Origin: Sedimenticola sp.
Lineage (GTDB): Bacteria; Pseudomonadota; Gammaproteobacteria; Chromatiales; Chromatiaceae
NCBI GenBank assembly: GCA_027026755.1
Contig: JALVNE010000304.1
Coordinates: 19,658-83,657, forward strand
Length of the DNA stretch: 64,000 nucleotides
Direction of reading: 5' to 3'
Of the stretch, positions 8,539-17,849 are shown piece after piece (position 1 is the first letter of the stretch; each line of letters opens with the position of its first letter). A program made the position numbers and the translations under genes. The notes beneath the pieces are model-generated. The model saw only the letters and a list, made by a program, of their open reading frames with translations. It was not told the DNA's origin and did not search any database.

Positions 8539-9488
8539 ACAGCTTGAATACCGGCCGCCGGCATGGAAGTGAGCAGCGGGGAATAGCCCTGGTGCTGGTG
8601 CTGTGGGTGATCGTACTGCTCAGCATCATTGCGGGCGCCATGTCCATGACCCAGCGTACCGGGGTGATGATGACCGGCAACATCCGTCAGGAACGGGAGG
8701 CCAGGGCGCTGCTCAATGCCGGGCTCAACTTCATGGCCCTGATGCTGGAACGGCGCGGCCGCCCGGTGGAGGACAACCCCTGGCCGGTGGATGGCCGCCT
8801 GCATCCCTTCCCGTTTCGCGGACGGCTGGTCTGGATAGGCGCGGCGCCGGAGGAAGCGCGCATCGACCTCAACCAGGCCAGGGACGAGGTGTTGCTCGGC
8901 CTGCTCAGGTCGTCGGGGGTGGACGAAGAGCAGGCCTTGGCCCTGCGCGACGCCATCCTGGACTGGCGTGACAGGGACAACAACAGGCGCGCCGAGGGCG
9001 CCGAGGACAGGGACTACCATTCAGACGGTCGCCCCATAGGCGCCCGGGATTCGCGTTTCCTGTCCGTGGAGGAGCTGCAGCAGGTTCGCGGCATGACGTC
9101 AGAGATCTACAAAAAACTGGCCAGGGCATTGACCGTGGATGCGCGGCAACGTACAGTCAATCCCGCATTTGCGTCTCGCGAGGTGTTGCTGGCCGTGCCG
9201 GGGGTCACTCCCGAGGAGGTGGATGAATACATCGCCCTGCGCCAACAGGCCCGGGAACAGGGATTGCCAGTGCCCATGCCCGCTTTTGGCGGCGCCTTTT
9301 TCAAGAACAGCATGGGAACGCGGTTTCGCCTGTTTGCCGAACTGGATCTTGCTGGCGGCGGAAAGGCGCAGGCTGAAATGGTAGTGGATACAAGAAAGAA
9401 GACGCGCAAGGGTTATATGTTGTTACAAAAGAAATTTGGCAAGCTGGATTCCCTGGGGCGCGCAGCGCTTCCACAGGAAGAGGGTTGA
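8535..9488 (+). CDS. gspK: Minor pseudopilin GspK
   Basis: Large pseudopilin that caps the T2SS tip complex, 317 residues. The leader ends EQRG before IALVLVLWVIVLLSIIAGAM; GspK lacks the Glu5 of other pseudopilins, and position 5 here is not Glu, as expected. The rest is the helical T2SSK region with a DLNQARDEVLLGLL segment and the helix-hairpin-helix-like stretches SVEELQQVRGM and REVLLAVPGVTPEEVDEYI. The start overlaps gspJ by 4 bases and the stop overlaps the TTG of the next gene. Confidence 0.92.
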   Translation: MNSLNTGRRHGSEQRGIALVLVLWVIVLLSIIAGAMSMTQRTGVMMTGNIRQEREARALLNAGLNFMALMLERRGRPVEDNPWPVDGRLHPFPFRGRLVWIGAAPEEARIDLNQARDEVLLGLLRSSGVDEEQALALRDAILDWRDRDNNRRAEGAEDRDYHSDGRPIGARDSRFLSVEELQQVRGMTSEIYKKLARALTVDARQRTVNPAFASREVLLAVPGVTPEEVDEYIALRQQAREQGLPVPMPAFGGAFFKNSMGTRFRLFAELDLAGGGKAQAEMVVDTRKKTRKGYMLLQKKFGKLDSLGRAALPQEEG

Positions 9489-10861
9489 GCGTGGCCCTGG
9501 ATCTTTCTGTCACCCAGGCCTTGCGCCAATGGCGCAAACAGATAGTGGACTGCCTGCCGCAGCTCTGGAGGGAGAGCATCTCCTCCCGCATCACCCCTTA
9601 TGTACTGGAACTGGGCCCGGACAAGGCCCGCCTGCTGCGGGATGACCGCCCTTTGGAGGAAATCCGCATCCTGGATGGGGGTGTGGACGCGGGCACGGCC
9701 GCCCGTTTGAAATCCCATGAGTACCCTCTGGTACTGATGCTGCCAAGGTCCTGGGTGTTGAGCAGGACCGTGGTGCTTCCGGCGGCCGCGGCGGAAAACC
9801 TGGGACAGGTGCTTGGTTTTGAACTGGACCGGCTCACGCCTTTCACCGCCGACCAGGTCTATTTCGATTACCAGCAACAACCGCGGGAAAGCGGCAGTGA
9901 CATGCTCACGGTGGATGTGGCCCTGGTGCCGCGCAGGCGCGTGGACGATTGGCTGGACATGCTGCGTACGGCAGGTATCCCCGTGGATGCCATGAGTGCG
10001 CCGGATTTGTGGGAGGAGGCCAACCTGCTGCCAGCCCGGATGCGCGCCCGTACGGACTTGAAACGGCTGGTGCTGAGGTCCCTGCCTGCCGTGCTGGTGC
10101 TGGTATTGCTGGCTGCGGCCCTGGTGCTGCCTCTTTGGCAGAAGCGCCAGCTGGCCATGTCCATGCAGCAGCAAGAGAACGGGCTGCGCGCCCGGGCGTC
10201 CAGAGTGATGAAGATTCGTGAAACCCTGGACAAGGAACTGCGCGCCGTGGAATCGGTCCACGAGCGCTGGCAGTCGTCTCCGCCGGTGCTGGATGTGCTC
10301 CAGGTGCTGACCAATCTGCTGCCGGATGATACCTCCTTGCAGCGCATGGAAATCAAGGGCAGTGAACTGGTCATCAACGGCACTTCCGGACAGGCATCTT
10401 CTCTCATCGGCCTGTTGCAGAAGGCTCCCGGTTTCGACAATCCCCATTTCCTTTCCCCCGTGACCCAGCAGCGTGGCAAGGAGCTTTTCAATCTTTCGGC
10501 GACCATCAGCATGCCGTTTCCCCGTGATTCCGGATCGGAGCACAACCTGGCCAATCCCGAAGACCGTCCGCCTCCGGCGCAGGAGCCTACGGCGGCAGCA
10601 AAAGCCCAGGAATCAGGGAAGGCTTCTGCCGGGGATGACGGGAAGGGGAAGCCTGTGCCGGCAGCGGCTTCCGCCACGGCAGCAGCACAGGCCCCGCCGA
10701 CGGAAGCCGGGAAAGCATCTGCTTCCCGGGCACAGAAGGACAAGCCTTCGGTCATTGCTTTTCCGGAAAGCGTGAACACGCCGCCTTCCATGCCCCATCT
10801 GCAGGGCTCGATCGACAGCGGCCATGTCCCGGGCCGGGCGACTTCCGGGGAGGCTCAGTGA
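9485..10861 (+). CDS. GspL-like protein with a PilN-type periplasmic domain
   Basis: Bitopic inner-membrane assembly protein, 458 residues, in the position of GspL. A cytoplasmic actin-like region (about 40-195, including LPRSWVLSRTVVLPA and LGFELDRLTPF) precedes one membrane helix near 203-220. A coiled-coil and ferredoxin-like PilN-type domain (about 225-345, VLDVLQVLTNLLPDDTSL) follows. The last ~110 residues are a low-complexity Ala/Pro/Lys tail unlike ordinary GspL. Starts possible are TTG 9485, overlapping the gspK stop, or GTG 9491. The tail may be a flexible periplasmic linker; its role is unknown. Confidence 0.8.
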   Translation: MSVALDLSVTQALRQWRKQIVDCLPQLWRESISSRITPYVLELGPDKARLLRDDRPLEEIRILDGGVDAGTAARLKSHEYPLVLMLPRSWVLSRTVVLPAAAAENLGQVLGFELDRLTPFTADQVYFDYQQQPRESGSDMLTVDVALVPRRRVDDWLDMLRTAGIPVDAMSAPDLWEEANLLPARMRARTDLKRLVLRSLPAVLVLVLLAAALVLPLWQKRQLAMSMQQQENGLRARASRVMKIRETLDKELRAVESVHERWQSSPPVLDVLQVLTNLLPDDTSLQRMEIKGSELVINGTSGQASSLIGLLQKAPGFDNPHFLSPVTQQRGKELFNLSATISMPFPRDSGSEHNLANPEDRPPPAQEPTAAAKAQESGKASAGDDGKGKPVPAAASATAAAQAPPTEAGKASASRAQKDKPSVIAFPESVNTPPSMPHLQGSIDSGHVPGRATSGEAQ

Positions 10862-11451
10862 ACATGAAGCAGCGGGGAGAAAAGCAGCGCTGTGCACTGA
10901 TTCTCGGAGGGCTGGGGCTGCTCGTGATCCTGGTCCTGGCTCTGGTCATCTATCCGTGGTGGACCAGAATGCAGTTCTATGACAAGGCCGTGGACCAGGC
11001 CGCAGACCACATTCAGCGTTACCAGCGCCTCCTGGACAGCGCCCCAGAGCAGCGGAAGAAACTGAAAAATCTCCGACAGCAGTTGAAGAAGCGCAAATAC
11101 TTCATCAGCGCCGCAAACCCCGAACTGGCGGCGGCCGAACTCCAGAAGCGCGTGAAAACCATAGTCACGGAAGCCAAGGGCAAACTCGTGAGTACGCAGA
11201 AAATGGATACCCAGGGGGACGGTTGGATCCGGGAAATAAGAATCAAGGTACGCATGAAAGGGGATGTGGAGGCTCTGGCCAGGGTACTGCATGAACTGGA
11301 AGGGCAGTTGCCGCTGGTGAAGGTGGACAATGTGTCCATACGCAGCCGCCGCACAGTGAAGGGACGGCGCAGGAATCGCGTGGAAGGCTATGAGCTGGAT
11401 GTCAGTTTCGAGCTGGTGGGCTATATGCTCGCTGGAGGGGGCGGAAAATGA
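10858..11451 (+). CDS. GspM-like (T2SSM_b/PilO-type) assembly protein
   Basis: Inner-membrane protein of 197 residues with one N-terminal helix (about 13-33), then a coiled coil (about 40-80) and a small alpha/beta domain (about 90-190), the T2SSM_b arrangement. It should pair with the GspL-like protein in the inner-membrane platform. GTG at 10858 overlaps the upstream stop (GTGA); ATG at 10864 is an alternative. The C-terminal region is highly basic (RSRRTVKGRRRNR). It overlaps the next gene by 4 bases. Confidence 0.8.
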   Translation: MNMKQRGEKQRCALILGGLGLLVILVLALVIYPWWTRMQFYDKAVDQAADHIQRYQRLLDSAPEQRKKLKNLRQQLKKRKYFISAANPELAAAELQKRVKTIVTEAKGKLVSTQKMDTQGDGWIREIRIKVRMKGDVEALARVLHELEGQLPLVKVDNVSIRSRRTVKGRRRNRVEGYELDVSFELVGYMLAGGGGK

Positions 11452-12056
11452 ACAGGTTTCTGCTCATCATCGCGGCGCTGCTTGCGGCATTTCTCGGATG
11501 GCGCTGGTTCAATCCCGTTACGGCGCCTGAGTTGGAGCCGGCGTCGTCCAAAGGGGCAGGGAACGGTGATATCGGCGAACTCCTGGACAACATGAATCTG
11601 GCGGCCAGCTTTCCTCCCCTGGCAGCCTATCAGGCCATCAGTGCCCGTCCCCTGTTCTTCAGCCAGCGGCGTCCGCCACCACCCTATGTGCCGGAGAAGG
11701 GTGGGGGCAGGAAACCGGGACCGTCGCGCAAGACAGGCAAGCCACGGATACAGCTTTCCGCCATCGTTCGTATTGGCGACCAGGTCTATGCGCTGGTTCG
11801 GGGTGGCAGGAACAAGGGTAGCAGGCGCGTGCGCGTCAATGATGATATAGACGGCTGGAAGGTGGTCAGCATCGACGCAGACAGGCTGGTGCTGAACAGT
11901 GGCTCGGAAACCGAAACCCTGCTGCTGAGGAACTACAAGCCCGTCAAACCTGTCAAACAGGCGCCGAAGAAAGCCGCCAGGCCTGGAGCGAAAAACCGGA
12001 AAGACAAGGGGCGGCGGAGAGCCAAGCCCCCGCCCGCAGAAACTCGCCGCCGTTAG
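11448..12056 (+). CDS. GspC/GspN-like T2SS protein with homology-region domain
   Basis: Bitopic protein of 202 residues: one helix near 3-18, a periplasmic linker, the motif AYQAISARPLFFSQRRPPPP (about 58-77), and a small beta domain (IQLSAIVRIGDQVYALVRGG...RVRVNDDIDGWKV...) resembling the GspC homology region that contacts the secretin. The last 45 residues are a Lys/Arg/Pro-rich tail. No PDZ domain is present, so it is a short GspC relative often labelled GspN. It overlaps the GspM-like gene by 4 bases and closes this run before gspD. Confidence 0.72.
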   Translation: MNRFLLIIAALLAAFLGWRWFNPVTAPELEPASSKGAGNGDIGELLDNMNLAASFPPLAAYQAISARPLFFSQRRPPPPYVPEKGGGRKPGPSRKTGKPRIQLSAIVRIGDQVYALVRGGRNKGSRRVRVNDDIDGWKVVSIDADRLVLNSGSETETLLLRNYKPVKPVKQAPKKAARPGAKNRKDKGRRRAKPPPAETRRR

Positions 12057-12122
12057 CGAGAACAGCCGTCGATTGTAGTATGGAGCGGTTAAGCCCGACG
12101 ACAGTCGTCACCAAGGGGCAAT

Positions 12123-12145
12123 GTCGGACTGAAGGCTGACCTGTG
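12123..12145 (+). repeat. Degenerate REP-like half-unit before gspD
   Basis: GTCGGACTGAAGGCTGACCT resembles the right half of the REP-like units at 33212-33237, 51532-51556 and 57579-57602 (GTCGGGCTGAAGCCCGACCT). It lies in the 178-base gap between the GspC/N-like gene and gspD. AAGCCCGACGACAGTCGTC at 12091-12109 may be the other, decayed half. Confidence 0.45.
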
Positions 12146-12234
12146 AACAGTTGGTGGTCTCATGCCCGGGCGTTGTTTCTGTCGTTGACGGGTATGTGCT
12201 ACTATTTCGCGCTTATAAATCAGGGAAACAAACA

Positions 12235-14514
12235 TTGAATACATCCGTGATCATCAACAACTGGCGACGGCCAGTCGTTCGTAGCTTCTTTCTGGCGCTG
12301 GCGGTGTTGCTGTTGAGCGCGTGTCAGTCGTTTCCTCTGGCCAAGGCCCATCAAAAGCTTACTGCCCCAACGGTGCCAGTGAATGACGCCAAGGGCGTGC
12401 TGGATCTGAAGCAGGGAACCGAGCTTTCCGAGAGCATCGCCGGGGGTTCTCCGCAGGAAGGACAGAACGCGCCACAGCCGCTGCAGAACTGGCAGGTTTC
12501 GGGTACCGGCAGGTTCATCGATCCTTCAGCGCTGGAAGACAGGGAGAAAGCCGCGGTTCCGACCTTTGGCAACACTCGGGACATAAGCCTCAATTTCGAA
12601 AACACCGATGTCCGGGAAGTGGTCAAGATCATCCTCGGTGATACCCTCAAGCTCAATTACATCATCGATCCCGGCGTGCGTGGTGGCGTGAGCATGCAGA
12701 CCGGCGCGCCGGTATCCCGCAACGATCTCCTGCCCCTGCTGGAAACCCTGCTGCGCATGAACAATGCCACCCTGGTGCAGAAGGGTGGAACCTACCATGT
12801 GGTGCCGGTGGCCAAGGCCAACAAGGGGCTGCTGACGCCACAGCTCGCGGACGCGCAGCTGCCTCTGCCTTCCGGTCACAATCTGATCATCCGCCCCCTG
12901 AAGAACATCGGCGCCGACGAGATGAGCGAGATTCTCAAGCCCCTGGTCAGGGAAAACAGCATCGTGCGCGTGGACAGCAAGCGGAACCTGCTGATTCTGT
13001 CCGGCAACGCCCAGGACATGCGGCAGATGATGGATATCATCGATACTTTCGACGTGAACTGGATCAAGGGTCTGTCCGTCGGCTTCTTCAGTCTGGAGAA
13101 CGCCAGTGTGGACGTGGTGCAGAAGGATCTGGATGCCGTACTGGGTGGTGATGCCGGCAAGGCCCTGGGCGGGCTGGTGCACATCACGCCCATCGAAAGC
13201 GCCAATGGTTTCCTGGTGGTGTCTGCCCACAAGGAATACCTGCGGGAAGTGGGCAAGTGGATCAGGCGTTTCGATTCCATGACCCAGTCTGGTGACGAGC
13301 AGCGGCTGTTTGTGTATCGGGTGCGCAACGGCAAGGCGGAGGATCTTGCCGGCCTGTTGAATGAACTGTTCACCGGCAAGAGCGCCAAGCCCAAAACCAA
13401 GCCGGGCGCCGTCGCCCCGGGGCTCAAGAGCACCAAGGTCGTTTCAAAGGCCAAAAATGGCAAATCCGCTGCGAAAAAAGCCAGGAAGCCCAGGACAGCG
13501 GCCGCGAAGAAGCCGGTCAGTGCCAGCAGCGGAAAGAGCAGCGCCCTGGAGGGCGAGATTCGGGTGGTGGCGGACGAGGATCACAATACCCTGCTGATTC
13601 TCGCCTCTCCCCGGGATTACAAGCGCATACTGGGAACCCTGGAGCAGCTGGACATCGTGCCCCTGCAGGTACATATCGAAGCCACCATTGTCGAGGTGCT
13701 GCTCAAGGATAAGCTGAAGTATGGCATATCCTGGTTCTTTGAGGGCGGCGTCGGTGGCGGCAAGCAGAGCATCGGTGGCCTGGGCGGCACGACTTCCGGC
13801 AACGATATCAGCGGCGGCATCGACAGCCTCCTGGATGGCTTCAACTGGTCGCTCATCGACAGCACCGGCGCGGTCAAGGCGGTGCTCAATGCCTTTGCCA
13901 ATGACTCCCTGGTGAACGTGCTCTCGGCGCCTTCCGTGATGGTGCTGGACAATCATGAAGCTAAGATCCGCGTGGGTGATGAGGTGCCCACCCTGACCCA
14001 GAGCCAGACCAATGACGCGGGCAACATCATCCAGACGGTGCAGTACCGGGAAACCGGCATCATTCTCACTGTCAAGCCCCGGGTCAATCCCGGTGGACTG
14101 GTGACCATGGAGGTGACCCAGGAAGTGAGCGCCGTAGCCGATACGGAGATCCAGACCAACCAACCCACCATCCAGACCCGCGAGATCAACAGTACCGTGG
14201 CAGTGCAGAGCGGCCAGACCGTTGTCCTCGGCGGTCTGATCCGGGACAAGCGGACCAATGCCGAGGGTGGCGCGCCCTTCCTGTATAAGATTCCCGTACT
14301 GGGCTCCCTGTTTGGCGAAACCGAGAACAGCAACGAGCGCGTGGAGCTGGTCATCGTGCTCACCCCCCGCGTCATTACCAGCGCCGAGGATGCCCTCAGG
14401 ATCACCCGGGATTTCCGTACCCGCATGCAGGGCCTCAAGCAGGAGTTTCTCGAAGAAGCCGGCGTGATTCGCGCCGAAAGCGGGGGGCGTGTCTATGGTA
14501 CTTCTGCAGAATGA
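12235..14514 (+). CDS. gspD: T2SS outer-membrane secretin GspD (lipoprotein form)
   Basis: Secretin that forms the outer-membrane channel, 759 residues. The TTG start at 12235, behind AGGGAA, gives a lipoprotein signal ending LLLSAC at Cys30, so the secretin may not need a separate pilotin. N0 and N1-N3 domains occupy about 110-540 (NFENTDVREVVKIILGDTLKLNYIIDP near 120). The secretin core follows (VPLQVHIEATIVEVLL near 475, VQSGQTVVLGGLIRDKR near 660). A Lys/Ala-rich insertion lies near 381-438 within the N3 region. The gene lies at the end of the gsp run instead of near gspC. Confidence 0.92.
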   Translation: MNTSVIINNWRRPVVRSFFLALAVLLLSACQSFPLAKAHQKLTAPTVPVNDAKGVLDLKQGTELSESIAGGSPQEGQNAPQPLQNWQVSGTGRFIDPSALEDREKAAVPTFGNTRDISLNFENTDVREVVKIILGDTLKLNYIIDPGVRGGVSMQTGAPVSRNDLLPLLETLLRMNNATLVQKGGTYHVVPVAKANKGLLTPQLADAQLPLPSGHNLIIRPLKNIGADEMSEILKPLVRENSIVRVDSKRNLLILSGNAQDMRQMMDIIDTFDVNWIKGLSVGFFSLENASVDVVQKDLDAVLGGDAGKALGGLVHITPIESANGFLVVSAHKEYLREVGKWIRRFDSMTQSGDEQRLFVYRVRNGKAEDLAGLLNELFTGKSAKPKTKPGAVAPGLKSTKVVSKAKNGKSAAKKARKPRTAAAKKPVSASSGKSSALEGEIRVVADEDHNTLLILASPRDYKRILGTLEQLDIVPLQVHIEATIVEVLLKDKLKYGISWFFEGGVGGGKQSIGGLGGTTSGNDISGGIDSLLDGFNWSLIDSTGAVKAVLNAFANDSLVNVLSAPSVMVLDNHEAKIRVGDEVPTLTQSQTNDAGNIIQTVQYRETGIILTVKPRVNPGGLVTMEVTQEVSAVADTEIQTNQPTIQTREINSTVAVQSGQTVVLGGLIRDKRTNAEGGAPFLYKIPVLGSLFGETENSNERVELVIVLTPRVITSAEDALRITRDFRTRMQGLKQEFLEEAGVIRAESGGRVYGTSAE

Positions 14515-15017
14515 TCCGGAGAGCAGCAATGACAATCGAAAAACTTACCACGAATAACCACCGTCTGGTATTAGGGTTTTTGCTAGTAACGACACTCCTG
14601 TTGTCTGCCGGATGCAGCGACAATGGTGGAAAACAGTCGCGGGAAGAGGCAAATGTTGCAAATGTGACACAGCCCACAAAGGAGACAACGGAAGAGCGGG
14701 TAGCCCGGCGCGCCCAGGCGCACATGGATGCCCTCATTGCCCGTGACTGGGCCAAGGCCTATGAGTATCTGCCGCCCGCCACGCGCCAGCTCAAGCCCCT
14801 CCAGATCTACGCGGACAAAATGAAGAGCGGGGCCATCATTCGTACCGCAGCCAAGGTGAAACGCGTGGAATGCGAAACTGATGTCTGCCAGGTAACTGTT
14901 GATCTTTCATATATTTATAGTGGGGTCATGACTGCCTACAGGGGAGAGGAAAGCAAGAGCCTGGTAAAGGAAAAATGGATTTTTTCCCAAGGCGATTGGT
15001 GGCTTGCGCCGCAGTAG
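14511..15017 (+). CDS. Small predicted lipoprotein, function unknown
   Basis: A 168-residue exported protein. The signal peptide ends LLLSAGC (Cys at about residue 35 from the first ATG), a lipobox. The mature part has a helical segment with RRAQAHMDALIARDWAKAYEYLPPATR, reminiscent of NTF2-like or DUF4864-like folds, and two cysteines (CETDVC) near 120. ATG 14511 overlaps the gspD stop; ATG 14529 (MTIEKL) is equally plausible. The tight coupling to gspD makes a T2SS accessory, such as a pilotin-like lipoprotein, possible, but nothing in the sequence proves this. Confidence 0.65.
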   Translation: MIRRAAMTIEKLTTNNHRLVLGFLLVTTLLLSAGCSDNGGKQSREEANVANVTQPTKETTEERVARRAQAHMDALIARDWAKAYEYLPPATRQLKPLQIYADKMKSGAIIRTAAKVKRVECETDVCQVTVDLSYIYSGVMTAYRGEESKSLVKEKWIFSQGDWWLAPQ

Positions 15018-15235
15018 TATGAGTTGCCTGGAAGAGCTGGTTGTTGTAAAATTATCACACGTCGCACGAATAACAAAAACGAGACAAAAAAGTTTGCTAT
15101 ACTGTTTTTCGTGTGGTATGGTTCATTTTAGCTGCATCAAGTCCTGGTGGCGGCTGGGTGCAAAAAACGCTAAATCGCTTAGTCACCTATAGATCTATAG
15201 TTGAATAGCTTTCAATTAATAAGGAGTTTCATTAA
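15018..15235 (+). promoter_or_regulatory. Leader region of the abundant exported protein gene
   Basis: A 218-base gap richer in A and T than its neighbours. A TATACT hexamer at 15098-15103 is a possible -10 box, without a clear -35. A perfect palindrome CTATAGATCTATAG at 15187-15200 lies 35 bases before the ATG, and AAGGAG at 15221-15226 is a strong ribosome site. A 62-codon open frame at 15004-15192 looks accidental. Confidence 0.4.
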
Positions 15236-16648
15236 ATGAAGATGAAAAAGAAAATTCTGTCCGCGGCAGTATTGGCAGCCCTCGGTGCTGGCTCTGCTCA
15301 GGCAGTCAACCTGAGTACTGACGGTACCGGTGAAGTGCTGGTTTTCCCGTACTTCACTGTTCAGGGCAACGAAGAAACCCTGCTGTCCATCGTTAACACC
15401 ACCGATGAAGGCAAGGTCGTCAAGGTTCGTTTCCGCGAAGCCTACAACACCCAGGAAGTTCTCGACTTCCACGTGTACCTGTCTCCCTACGATGTCTGGG
15501 TTGCCAAGATCCAGGACAGTGGTGACGGCGGTGCCGAGGTTTACACCCCCGACAACAGCTGTACCACCATGGATTCCAACCCTCAGGAGTTCTTCGATCG
15601 CTTGTTCACCGACACCGGCCCCACTGGCCCCGAGCGTGAGCGCGAGGGTTACTTCACTGCCATCGAGATTGCCCGCATTGTTGACATGGACCTGGACGGC
15701 AATGGCCAGCAGGATTATGTTCATGTCAGTGGCACTCCCGACAACTGTAACGCCATCCGTCAGGCTTGGCTGGCGGGCACCATGGCGGCCAATTCCACTG
15801 TTGACCAGCCCACCGGCGGCCTGATGGGTACCCTGTCCATCATCAACGTACAGTCCGGCACCGAGGTTTCCGTGCCTGCCACCGTTCTGGAAAACTTCCT
15901 GGACAACCCGCAGCACGTGGCTCCCGGCAGCCTGCGTCCTGACTGGCAGGATGCCTTCCCCCGCAGAAGCGACGTGCTGATTAGCGATTCTTCTGCTGGC
16001 ACGGTTTCTCTGTACTCTGATGCCTGGCCTACGGGTGAAGATGCAGTTTCCGCCGTACTCATGGCTTCCGCCGTCATGAACGAGTACAGCGTGAACCCTG
16101 CTACCGAGGCAAGCACTGCTTGGGTCGTGACCTTCCCGACCAAGAGCCTGTATGTGAATGGTCTTACCGCCAACCCTCCTTTCACCCACACCTTTGCGGG
16201 TGATGTGGACGATGACGGCAAGTCCTGTGACGAGATCGGCATGACCATTTACGACCGCGAGGAAGGTCAGCTGTCTCCGGACGGTTCCCTGGTGTCTCCG
16301 CCTCCTCCCACGCGTACCCTGAGCCTGTGCTACGAAGCTAACGTCATTCAGTTTGGCGACAGCTCCGACGTATTCAGCGCCGAGAACACCGAGATTCGTT
16401 TCGGTGACAGCGCGCTGCCGGGCAACGCTGGCTGGGCCAAGATGAGCTTCACCGCTGCACCGCATTCCATGACTTCTCTGAATGGTACGGTGTACACCGG
16501 TCTGCCCGTCATCGGCTTCAAGGCCACCGTACTGGGTAACAGCAACGTGGGTGTAGGTGCTTCCTACGCCGCCGCCGTGAACCACGCTTACGAGCGTACC
16601 ATTGCGGGTACTCCCGCGTTCACCGTGGGTGGCAGCGCCAACCCCTAA
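15236..16648 (+). CDS. Exported protein of unknown function, probably highly expressed
   Basis: A 470-residue protein with signal peptide MKMKKKILSAAVLAALGAGSAQA. The mature part is acidic, rich in Thr, Ser, Gly and aromatic beta-strand segments, with VLVFPYFTVQGNEETLLSIVNTT near 34-56 and a calcium-like DMDLDGNGQQD segment near 151-161. Four or more cysteines could form disulfides. It has a strong AAGGAG ribosome site, its own leader and terminator, and a marked preference for codons such as GTT and CGT, pointing to high expression. I do not recognise the family. Its position after the T2SS genes allows a secreted substrate or surface protein. Confidence 0.75.
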   Translation: MKMKKKILSAAVLAALGAGSAQAVNLSTDGTGEVLVFPYFTVQGNEETLLSIVNTTDEGKVVKVRFREAYNTQEVLDFHVYLSPYDVWVAKIQDSGDGGAEVYTPDNSCTTMDSNPQEFFDRLFTDTGPTGPEREREGYFTAIEIARIVDMDLDGNGQQDYVHVSGTPDNCNAIRQAWLAGTMAANSTVDQPTGGLMGTLSIINVQSGTEVSVPATVLENFLDNPQHVAPGSLRPDWQDAFPRRSDVLISDSSAGTVSLYSDAWPTGEDAVSAVLMASAVMNEYSVNPATEASTAWVVTFPTKSLYVNGLTANPPFTHTFAGDVDDDGKSCDEIGMTIYDREEGQLSPDGSLVSPPPPTRTLSLCYEANVIQFGDSSDVFSAENTEIRFGDSALPGNAGWAKMSFTAAPHSMTSLNGTVYTGLPVIGFKATVLGNSNVGVGASYAAAVNHAYERTIAGTPAFTVGGSANP

Positions 16649-16671
16649 GAAGATCGTTTCACACGGTCACG

Positions 16672-16700
16672 AAAAAGGGCTGCTTCGGCAGCCCTTTTTT
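16672..16700 (+). terminator. Rho-independent terminator
   Basis: Perfect 12-base stem AAAAAGGGCTGC (16672-16683) with a TTCG loop and GCAGCCCTTTTT, followed by more T. It ends the transcript of the exported protein 23 bases after its stop. Confidence 0.95.
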
Positions 16701-16824
16701 GCTTGGGCTTTGGTTTGCGCAAAGCCCGGCTTTGTGGAACTCTTCCCAGTTTGACCGGTCTTTTATGTTAGTATCTGGTTCCATGACCTTTTGCCATTCC
16801 TACCCGATTCAAGGTGTATAACTC

Positions 16825-17724
16825 ATGAAGTACAAGACAGCATTGCTTGGTGCCTTGCCGCTGATTCTGGGCGGTCTTTTTTCTTTCCCGTCTGCCGGGG
16901 CTGCGACGGCTGTGACCGTCAATGGACATTCCTGCGGAAATCTTACCAGCCTGGAAACCACGCCAGCCCGGGTTACCGTTTCTTCCGATGGAAGCTGCAC
17001 CGGAGGGGGCAACACGGAAGACACTCCCGCCAATGTCGTCAATCACAGCCTGGGCCCGGTCACCGAAGGTGAAACAGACTCGGTGGACGTGACCGCTGGT
17101 GTCATCGTCAAACTGCCCTATTCCGTCAGCATTGCTTCTCAGCCGGGTCTGAGTGGTGCTTCTGCCACGGCCACCGGAAACACGGTGACTTATCACGCAC
17201 CGCCTGTGGGCACGGTGACTGCTGACGGTACCCAGGACAGCTTTACCTACAAGATAACGGATGACAGTGCCGCCCCCAATGCTGTTACGGCCACGGTCAA
17301 TGTCACCGTGAATCAGGGTGACGCGAATACTTCCGGCGCCTGCGTCAATTCCTCCACTATCTTGTGCAAGACGCCGGATCTTGACATCAGCCAGACCGGT
17401 GGGGAGATTCGTTATGTTGAACGGGATGGTGGTGTGACCCATGTCTATACCATTCCTCCAGGGAAGCGGGTGTCTAGCTATAATGGCGCGACTATTGGGG
17501 TTCGCTATGTGACAACAGCCAGCCTGCCCATTACCATTTCGCTGAGTGACAGTTATTCTACCGATTCGGCGAGTTCCCTCTGTACTCTCTCAGTAACCCG
17601 CGCAGAAGGCATCCAGATCGCTTATTCCGAGCAGTACCAGTATTCCTGCCTGCTGGATCCGGCCAAAACCTATTATTTCCGGGTCAGTGGCGCCAAGACA
17701 GGCAGTTACTGGCTGGTTTGGTAA
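16825..17724 (+). CDS. Exported protein with an Ig/cadherin-like domain
   Basis: A 299-residue protein with signal peptide MKYKTALLGALPLILGGLFSFPSAGAA. The mature region starts with two cysteines, then a beta-sandwich (about 65-165) whose THYHAPPVGT-like and GTQDSFTYKITDDSA segments match bacterial Ig-like/cadherin repeats used in adhesins. A C-terminal beta domain (about 175-299, VYTIPPGKRVSSYNG, ending YYFRVSGAKTGSYWLVW) has paired cysteines. I see no catalytic motif. It has its own terminator and lies between two other exported proteins after the T2SS genes. Confidence 0.65.
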   Translation: MKYKTALLGALPLILGGLFSFPSAGAATAVTVNGHSCGNLTSLETTPARVTVSSDGSCTGGGNTEDTPANVVNHSLGPVTEGETDSVDVTAGVIVKLPYSVSIASQPGLSGASATATGNTVTYHAPPVGTVTADGTQDSFTYKITDDSAAPNAVTATVNVTVNQGDANTSGACVNSSTILCKTPDLDISQTGGEIRYVERDGGVTHVYTIPPGKRVSSYNGATIGVRYVTTASLPITISLSDSYSTDSASSLCTLSVTRAEGIQIAYSEQYQYSCLLDPAKTYYFRVSGAKTGSYWLVW

Positions 17725-17753
17725 GCAGCGCTTTGCGCATGTGAAAACGCATG

Positions 17754-17785
17754 GCGGCCGCCGAAAGGTGGCCGCTGTTTTTTTG
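17754..17785 (+). terminator. Rho-independent terminator
   Basis: GCGGCCGCC and GGTGGCCGC pair as a 9-base stem (one G-T) around a GAAA tetraloop, followed by TGTTTTTTTTG. It lies 29 bases after the Ig-like protein gene. Confidence 0.9.
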
Positions 17786-17849
17786 TTTGTGTAAACTGCA
17801 CGCCCAATCTTTTTCAGCCTGATAGAGCTTTCCAAGTGGTGACCAAGAC

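Noticed and set aside
15004..15192. 62-codon frame after the small lipoprotein gene
   Set aside because: Overlaps the previous gene end and the leader of the next; no family-like features.
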